The notes under the pieces were generated by a model. It did no database searches. It worked only from the letters and a program-made list of their open reading frames with translations, and was not told the DNA's origin. Made by a program: the position numbers and the translations under genes. From Clostridia bacterium (GTDB lineage Bacteria > Bacillota > Clostridia > Monoglobales > Monoglobaceae), in the NCBI GenBank assembly GCA_017625185.1, contig JAGALN010000101.1, forward strand, positions 1-10,441: a stretch of 10,441 nt of DNA. Direction: 5' to 3'. Shown one piece after another: positions 4,857 to 10,441 of the stretch. Each line of letters begins with the position of its first letter. Within the stretch, counting starts at the first letter, position 1.

Positions 4857-7013
4857 TTATCCTTCCAAATCCCGCATAGTCAGGCTAATCCGTTTCTTTT
4901 GAACGTCGCAGGAGAGGACCTTCACCGTAACAATATCCCCAATAGAAACCACATCCATGGGATGCTTCACATATCGGTCAGCCAGTTGAGAGATATGCAC
5001 CAGACCGTCCTGATGAACCCCAATATCCACAAAGGCACCAAAGTCAATGACATTCCGCACCGTACCGGTTAAAATCATCCCCTCTTTTAAGTCCTCCATG
5101 CTCATGACGTCAGAGCGGAGGAGGGGCTGTTCCACCTCGTCCCGGGGGTCACGGCCCGGCTTTACCAGCTCTGCCAAAATATCGGTCAGGGTGGGAACAC
5201 CGATTCCCAATTCCTCTGCCAGAGCCTCCATGCCCGCCTGCTCTGCCTTTTTCTTTATGTCGTCAAGATTTCGGTTTTTTACGTCCTCAAGGGAATATCC
5301 TAGCTTTTGAAGAAGTCCCTCTGCGGCGGCATAGCTCTCGGGATGGACGGAGGTGTTGTCTAGGATATTCTTCCCGTCCTTAATCCGCAGAAAACCGGCA
5401 CACTGCTCGAATGCCTTGGGCCCTAATTTGGGCACCTTTTTCAGCTGTGCCCTGGCGGTGAAAATACCTTCCTCGTCCCGGTATGCCACAATATTCTTGG
5501 CAATGGCAGAGGAGATGCCCGAAATATGGGTTAAAAGGGGCCAGGATGCGGTATTTAAGTCCACGCCAACGCTGTTGACGGCGTCCTCCACAACACCGCC
5601 CAGGGACTCTTCCAGACGTTTCTGGTTCATGTCGTGCTGATATTGACCAACGCCGATTGCTTTGGGTTCAATCTTCACCAGCTCCGCCAGGGGGTCCTGA
5701 ACCCGCCGTGCAATGGAAACCGCACTTCGCTGGGTCACATCAAAGTCAGGGAACTCCTCGGTTCCAAGCTTGGATGCAGAATAGACCGATGCCCCTGCCT
5801 CGTTGGTAATGATGTACCGGACCTTTGTGCCGGGCATGGTTTTTAACAGCTCTGCCACGAACAGTTCGGTTTCCTTGGAGGCAGTGCCGTTGCCGATGGA
5901 GATTAAGTCCACGTTATGCTTTGCGATTAGCTTTTTGATGAAGTCGGCAGCAGACTGCTTCTGTGCCTCGGAATGGGTTACATAAATCACGCCGGTGTCC
6001 AGTACCTTGCCGGTGCCGTCTACCACGCCTACCTTACAGCCGGTCCGGTAGCCCGGGTCCAGACCAATCACAACCTTGTTGTGAATGGGGGGCTGCATCA
6101 GCAGGTTCTTCAGGTTTACCTGAAAAACCTTAATTGCCTGTTCCTGGGCGGTTTCGGTCAGTTCGTTCCGGATTTCCCGCTCAATGGAGGGGGCAATTAG
6201 CCGTGCATAGGCGTCCTCTGCTGCTTGTTGGACATAGGGAGAGGAGGGGGTAGGATTTTTCGCCACCTCTTTCTTGGTTAGGTAGGTAAGAATCTGTGCC
6301 GTATCCGGCAGAACCGAGACCGATAGGAACTTCTCCTTTTCCCCCCGGTCAAGGGCAAGGGTCCGATGGGGCGCCAGCTTTTGGCATGGCTCTGAGAAGT
6401 CATAGTACATCCGGTAAACGCTGTCCTCCTGGGTGGCTGCCTTGGAGGTTACCATTCCGGTGCGGAAGGTTAGGTCCCGAATCTTCTTCCGGTGGTCGGC
6501 ATTGTCCGAGATTTGCTCTGCAATGATATCCATGGCACCTTGCAGTGCCTCTTCGATGGAGGCAACCTCTTTTTCTTCACTGAGGTAGGCGGCAGCCTCG
6601 GTTCCCGGGTCAAAGCCGGGCGTCTGGGCGTAAATGCCTTGGGCAAGAGGCTCTAGTCCCTTTGCCTTTGCCACGGTGGCACGGGTTTTTCGCTTGGGGC
6701 GGTAGGGACGGTATAAGTCCTCGATTTCGGTGAGCTTTTGGCAGGCGTCAATGGCGGCGGCAAGCGCCTCGGTCAGCTTGCCCTGCTCCTCAATGATTCG
6801 TTTCACGTCCTCTTTCCGTTCCTGCATGTTCCGAAGATAGGTCAGCCGTTCTGAAAAGGCACGGAGAACCTCGTCGTTTAATTCTCCCGTTGCCTCTTTC
6901 CGGTACCGGGAGATAAAGGGAATGGTATTCCCCTCGTCAATTAAGGCAATGGTGTTGTCCACCTGCCATTGTTTTAGATTGAGTTCCTGGGCAAGTTGTT
7001 CTGCAATCGTCAT
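4857..7013 (-). CDS. tex: Tex-family RNA-binding transcription accessory protein
   Basis: Tex is a conserved cytoplasmic nucleic-acid-binding protein related to eukaryotic Spt6; it affects transcription and, in some species, toxin expression or stress survival, and its exact role is unsettled. The protein is 718 residues, the usual size. The helical N-terminal region includes the typical TIPFISRYRKEATGELND near residue 30 and LYRPYRPKRKTRA near 100. The YqgF/RuvC-like domain starts at about 313 with VVIGLDPGYRTGCKVGVVD. Helix-hairpin-helix motifs follow at about 485-545, and a C-terminal S1 RNA-binding domain spans about 644-715 (GTVRNVIDFGAFVDIGVHQDGL). ATG 7011-7013 gives MTIAEQLAQELNL, the family's start, behind AAAGGAGA. 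The frame is open upstream to 7112, but that part lies in repeat B and is rejected. polC lies upstream in the same direction. Confidence 0.96.
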   Translation of the reverse strand: MTIAEQLAQELNLKQWQVDNTIALIDEGNTIPFISRYRKEATGELNDEVLRAFSERLTYLRNMQERKEDVKRIIEEQGKLTEALAAAIDACQKLTEIEDLYRPYRPKRKTRATVAKAKGLEPLAQGIYAQTPGFDPGTEAAAYLSEEKEVASIEEALQGAMDIIAEQISDNADHRKKIRDLTFRTGMVTSKAATQEDSVYRMYYDFSEPCQKLAPHRTLALDRGEKEKFLSVSVLPDTAQILTYLTKKEVAKNPTPSSPYVQQAAEDAYARLIAPSIEREIRNELTETAQEQAIKVFQVNLKNLLMQPPIHNKVVIGLDPGYRTGCKVGVVDGTGKVLDTGVIYVTHSEAQKQSAADFIKKLIAKHNVDLISIGNGTASKETELFVAELLKTMPGTKVRYIITNEAGASVYSASKLGTEEFPDFDVTQRSAVSIARRVQDPLAELVKIEPKAIGVGQYQHDMNQKRLEESLGGVVEDAVNSVGVDLNTASWPLLTHISGISSAIAKNIVAYRDEEGIFTARAQLKKVPKLGPKAFEQCAGFLRIKDGKNILDNTSVHPESYAAAEGLLQKLGYSLEDVKNRNLDDIKKKAEQAGMEALAEELGIGVPTLTDILAELVKPGRDPRDEVEQPLLRSDVMSMEDLKEGMILTGTVRNVIDFGAFVDIGVHQDGLVHISQLADRYVKHPMDVVSIGDIVTVKVLSCDVQKKRISLTMRDLEG

Positions 7014-7056
7014 GAGTTTTGTCTCCTTTGTTGGTAGAAAATTTGTGACCTTCATC

Positions 7057-7129
7057 GTAGGGTATATTTCCGAATCGCCCGCACAAATCAGCGAAAACCG
7101 GCAACGGGACATTCGTGAATGTCCCCTAC
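7057..7129. repeat. Intergenic palindromic element B (73 bp, GTAGGG ends)
   Basis: GTAGGG (7057-7062) and CCCTAC (7124-7129) bracket the element. Its right part is a near-perfect 20-base palindrome at 7106-7125: GGGACATTC, two central bases, GAATGTCCC. Read on the minus strand it starts TGTAGGGGACATTC, the same format as element A. It lies in the tex leader, 43 bases before the tex start codon, so its hairpin would be in the tex 5' untranslated region if tex is co-transcribed with polC. Confidence 0.7.
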
Positions 7130-7159
7130 AATCCTATTCCCTATTTTCTAATTCCGAAT

Positions 7160-7196
7160 CCCTACGTTCGTAGGGGAGGGTCTCCGTGCCCTCCCC
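7160..7196. repeat. Intergenic palindromic element C with two overlapping hairpins
   Basis: Two inverted repeats share bases. CCCTACG / CGTAGGG (7160-7166, 7169-7175) has a 2-base centre. GGGGAGGG / CCCTCCCC (7173-7180, 7189-7196) has an 8-base loop. The second has the same CGTAGGGGA-stem format as element B. It lies 29 bases beyond the polC stop and may terminate or protect the polC transcript, although no T-tract follows on the minus strand. Confidence 0.65.
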
Positions 7197-7225
7197 ATGG
7201 TATCACGAATTGTTATCCGGGTAGG

Positions 7226-10200
7226 TTATCCTAACATGTCAAAGAATCCAATCTGGCTGCTTTCGGGAATCCCCTTTAAGACCCCGTTTTCTGCCAGGGT
7301 TTCTAGCACCGCCTTATTCACACCGGAGCGGTTTTTCAAATCGTCCTGGGAGAGGAAGGGTCCCTCCTTTGCCGCTTCCATCAGGGCATCCGCCGCCGCA
7401 TCCCCAACCCCTGCAAAGGCGTTTAAGGGAGGCAGAATGGCATTATCCACCTTCTGGAACTTCCGGGCATGGGACTTGTATAAATCCACCGGCAGGAACG
7501 AGATTCCCCGCTCATACATCTCCAGACAGATTTCCAAAATAGTATAGAGGGACTTCTCATTGGCGGTCATCCCTTGCGCTTTCATATTCAGTTTTCGCAT
7601 CTCCTCCTTGACCTTGTCCACGCCCTTGGTCATCAGGGCGGCGTCAAAGAGGTCAGCACGGACGGTAAAGTAAGCGATATAGAACTCCACCGGGAAGTTT
7701 ACCTTGAACCATGCAATCCGCAGCGCCATCATGACATACGCCGCCGCATGGGCCTTGGGGAACATATACTTGATGGTCTTACAGGAATCCAGATACCAGT
7801 CGGGGATTCCCTCCCCGTTTTTGATGGCGTCCTCCATTTCGGGGGTAAGGTCCCCCTTGGCAGCCTTTCCTTTCCGGACAATTTCCATAATCTTAAATGC
7901 CATGCTTGGCTCTAAGCCGTGCTGCATCAAAAAGACCATAATATCGTCACGAAGGCCGATAACCTCGGACAAGGTTGCCTTTTTGGCTTTGATTAAGTCC
8001 TGGGCGTTGTTCAGCCAGACGTCGGTACCGTGGGACAGTCCCGAAATCACCAGCAGCTCCATAAAGGTGGAGGGCTTGGTTTCTACCAGCATCCCCCGCA
8101 CAAAGGAGGTGCCGAACTCGGGAACCCCAAAGGTTCCCACCTCACTGCCGATCTGCTCCGGGGTAACCCCCAATGCCTCGGTGGAAGAAAAGAGGCTCAT
8201 CACACTCTTATCATCCAGAGGAATCTCCTTGGCATTCACCCCGGTCAAGTCCTCCAGCATCCGGATGGTAGAGGGGTCGTCATGACCCAGGATATCCAGC
8301 TTTAAGAGGTTATCGTGGATGGAATGGAAGTCAAAGTGGGTGGTGATGATGTCCGAATCCTTCTTGTCTGCCGGGTGCTGAATGGGGCAGAAATCGTGGA
8401 TGTTCATGGTCTTGGGACAGACAATGATACCCCCCGGATGCTGACCGGTGGTACGCTTCACATCAATCATCCCTCTCGACACCCGAAGCAGCTCCGCTTC
8501 GGGGGCCTCGATGCCTTTTAATTCATAGTACTTCCGGGCAAACCCATAGGCGGTCTTGTCCGCAATGGTACCGATGGTTCCCGCTTTAAAGACGTACTCG
8601 TCCCCGAAAAGCTCTCCTACATATTTGTGCGCCGTTGCCTGATACTCTCCGGAGAAGTTTAAATCAATATCGGGAACCTTGTCACCCTTGAAGCCTAAAA
8701 AGGTTTCAAAGGGAATGGTCAAGCCGTCCTTTTTCATCATGGTTCCGCAATGGGGGCATGCCTTGTCCGGCATATCGGGGCCTACGGCATATTCGCCCTT
8801 GTCGAAGAATTCGCTGTGCTTGCAGTCCGGATTGGGACAGATATAGTGGGGACAGAGGGCGTTGACTTCGGTGATATCGGATAAAAACGCCGCAAAGGAG
8901 GAGCCCACAGACCCTCGGGAGCCTACCATGTACCCCGCCTCGTTGGACTTCTTCACTAGCTTATGGGCAATCATGTACATGACCGCATAACCGTACTTGG
9001 TGATACAATCCAGCTCCCGGTCCATTCTCGCCTGGACGATTTCCGGGAGAACATCCCCGTAAATCCGGTGTGCCTTTTCGTGGCACATCCTGACCAGGTC
9101 CTCCTCGCAGTTCTCAATGGAGGGAGGATAAGAGCCGTCCCGCACCGGCTGAATCTTCTGGCATAGATCCGCAATCTTGTTGGTGTTGGTCACCACAACC
9201 TCGGTTGCCTTTTCCTCGCCCAGATAAGCGAATTCCTCCAGCATTTCCTCGGTGGTGCGGAAGTAAAGGGGTGCCTGCTGGTCGGCGTCCTCAAACTCCT
9301 GGGCGCCCATGAGAACCCGGCGGTATACCTCGTCCTTGGGGTCCATAAAATGAACGTCGCAGGTGGCAACCACCGGCATCCCCAGCTTTTCCCCTAACTT
9401 CACAATCTTTCGGTTGATGTCCCGGAGTGCCTCCTCGTTGGGTACCGTACCGTTCCGGACCATAAACTGGTCGTTGCCAAGGGGTTGAATTTCCAAATAA
9501 TCATAAAAAGATGCGATTTCCTCCAATTCGACCTCCTGTTTCCCGGCAAGAACCGCCTGATACAGCTCTCCTGCCTCGCAGGCAGAGCCAATCAGTAAAC
9601 CGTCCCGGAGCTTGTCAATGACGCTCTTGGGCATGATGGGTTTCCGGTAGAAATAGTTCAGGTTGGACTTGGAAATCAGCTGGTAAAGGTTTTTCAGTCC
9701 CGTTTCGTTTTGTGCCAGCACAATCACATGGTACCGGGGATTTTTCAAAAGCGCCGGCTTGGTGTCAATGTTGGTCTCCCCGGCGGAGGCGCCGTATTGC
9801 TCCGCAATCATATCCAAAAACTTCAGGAAAATTTCCGCAGTGGCAGTGGCGTCGTCCACCGCCCGGTGGTGGTTCTCCAAGGATACTCCCAACCGCTCTG
9901 CTACCACGTTTAAGGAATGCTTTTTCTCGTTGGGGAAGAGCTCCCGGGAGAGGCGGAGGGTGTCGGCAATTTTATAGTGGAAGGGAAGTCCCAGGCGGTT
10001 CGCCTTTTCCCGGATAAAGCCGGTGTCAAAGGCGGCGTTGTGGGCAACCACCGTTGCGCCCTGGCAGAACTCCAAGAATTTGGGCAGAACCTGGTCGATG
10101 GAGGGCATATCCTTGACCATCTGGTCGGTAATTCCGGTCAGGTCGGTAATGTTTCCGGGAATCGGCTTTCCCGGATTGATGAGCTGGGAAAAGCTGTCGG

Positions 10201-10441
10201 TTTGCACCCCGTTTTCAATCCGGATGGCACCGATTTCGGTAATCTCCTCCAGGGCAGGAGAAAGCCCGGTGGTTTCGATATCAAAAACCACGTAAGAGGC
10301 GGATTTTCCCAGGTTAGCAAGCTGGGCAACGGCAGAGTCGGTATCGTTGATGAGATACCCCTCAACCCCGTAGAGTACCTTGAATTCCTGTCCGCTCTTG
10401 ACGATGGCGGACGCCGCCTGATGGGCGTCGGGGAATGCCTG
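7226..10441 (-). CDS. polC: DNA polymerase III PolC-type alpha subunit, 5' end beyond the window
   Basis: PolC is the replicative DNA polymerase of low-GC Gram-positives, with built-in proofreading. The last 1071 residues are visible; the family is about 1430-1460 long, so some 370-390 N-terminal residues (OB domain and first PHP half) lie to the right. At the edge, KVLYGVEGYLIND belongs to the split PHP domain. The inserted DEDDh 3'-5' exonuclease shows VFDIETTGLSP, VAHNAAFDTGF and HRAVDDATATAEIF. The second PHP half follows, ending with TCDVHFMDPKDEVYRRVLMGAQ. A four-cysteine zinc-binding segment (about 8750-8870) precedes the palm motif PDIDLNFSGEYQ (8640-8675), which carries catalytic aspartates. 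GTIGTIADKTAYG and HPGGIIVCP are also conserved polymerase segments, and helix-hairpin-helix sequence lies near the C-terminus (NAFAGVGDAAADAL). The end FFDMLG then TAA is normal. An apparent start at 10291 is an internal GTG (Val of YVVFDIETTG), not the real start. Confidence 0.98.
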   Translation of the reverse strand, partial: QAFPDAHQAASAIVKSGQEFKVLYGVEGYLINDTDSAVAQLANLGKSASYVVFDIETTGLSPALEEITEIGAIRIENGVQTDSFSQLINPGKPIPGNITDLTGITDQMVKDMPSIDQVLPKFLEFCQGATVVAHNAAFDTGFIREKANRLGLPFHYKIADTLRLSRELFPNEKKHSLNVVAERLGVSLENHHRAVDDATATAEIFLKFLDMIAEQYGASAGETNIDTKPALLKNPRYHVIVLAQNETGLKNLYQLISKSNLNYFYRKPIMPKSVIDKLRDGLLIGSACEAGELYQAVLAGKQEVELEEIASFYDYLEIQPLGNDQFMVRNGTVPNEEALRDINRKIVKLGEKLGMPVVATCDVHFMDPKDEVYRRVLMGAQEFEDADQQAPLYFRTTEEMLEEFAYLGEEKATEVVVTNTNKIADLCQKIQPVRDGSYPPSIENCEEDLVRMCHEKAHRIYGDVLPEIVQARMDRELDCITKYGYAVMYMIAHKLVKKSNEAGYMVGSRGSVGSSFAAFLSDITEVNALCPHYICPNPDCKHSEFFDKGEYAVGPDMPDKACPHCGTMMKKDGLTIPFETFLGFKGDKVPDIDLNFSGEYQATAHKYVGELFGDEYVFKAGTIGTIADKTAYGFARKYYELKGIEAPEAELLRVSRGMIDVKRTTGQHPGGIIVCPKTMNIHDFCPIQHPADKKDSDIITTHFDFHSIHDNLLKLDILGHDDPSTIRMLEDLTGVNAKEIPLDDKSVMSLFSSTEALGVTPEQIGSEVGTFGVPEFGTSFVRGMLVETKPSTFMELLVISGLSHGTDVWLNNAQDLIKAKKATLSEVIGLRDDIMVFLMQHGLEPSMAFKIMEIVRKGKAAKGDLTPEMEDAIKNGEGIPDWYLDSCKTIKYMFPKAHAAAYVMMALRIAWFKVNFPVEFYIAYFTVRADLFDAALMTKGVDKVKEEMRKLNMKAQGMTANEKSLYTILEICLEMYERGISFLPVDLYKSHARKFQKVDNAILPPLNAFAGVGDAAADALMEAAKEGPFLSQDDLKNRSGVNKAVLETLAENGVLKGIPESSQIGFFDMLG

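Noticed and set aside
7014..7112. N-terminal extension of Tex by 33 residues
   Set aside because: It begins inside palindromic element B and adds sequence unlike Tex; ATG 7013 has a proper AAAGGAGA and yields the expected MTIAEQLA start.
1..10441. CRISPR arrays, tRNA or rRNA genes, insertion sequences with transposase, prophage or defence genes
   Set aside because: None were seen; all coding capacity is accounted for by core housekeeping genes and transporters.

Overview
The window is about 10.4 kb of bacterial chromosome. It fits a Clostridia-type Firmicute (Bacillota). It carries the Gram-positive replicative polymerase PolC, a Soj/Spo0J-type partition pair with parS sites of the Firmicute form, MgtE, Tex and a MATE exporter. 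Base composition is medium, Shine-Dalgarno sequences are strong, and GTG and TTG starts are used. Everything coding is ordinary core genome. The most interesting content lies between genes.

Layout. Positions 1-1164, minus strand: parA (complete) followed by parB (only the first ~127 codons are inside the window). Positions 1165-1701: a divergent control region. It holds an extended -10 promoter reading left into parAB, two parS sites 41 bp apart, and a near-consensus sigma-A promoter reading right. That promoter drives a structured non-coding RNA of roughly 205-260 nt ending at an intrinsic terminator. The RNA resembles, from memory, the raiA-motif RNA of Clostridia. Positions 1702-3075, plus strand: mgtE, a Mg2+ channel/transporter, closed by a strong terminator. 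Positions 3076-3415: a second good promoter followed only by a 13-bp hairpin, so a possible short RNA; the hairpin also terminates the leftward MATE transcript. Positions 3416-10441, minus strand: MATE transporter, tex and polC, all in the same direction (polC, then tex, then MATE in transcription order). tex is flanked on both sides by intergenic palindromic repeats that carry GTAGGG ends.

How the parts relate. ParA, ParB and the two parS sites form a self-contained origin-segregation module that probably autoregulates through the upstream parS pair. The RNA promoter starts 8 bp beyond the second parS, so ParB loading could influence it. The RNA terminator also overlaps a second, mutually exclusive hairpin just before the mgtE ribosome binding site. 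mgtE may therefore be expressed by controlled read-through of the RNA transcript. No M-box riboswitch sequence was recognised.

The RNA family name, the sRNA and the read-through switch are inferences from inspection alone. The protein calls are secure.
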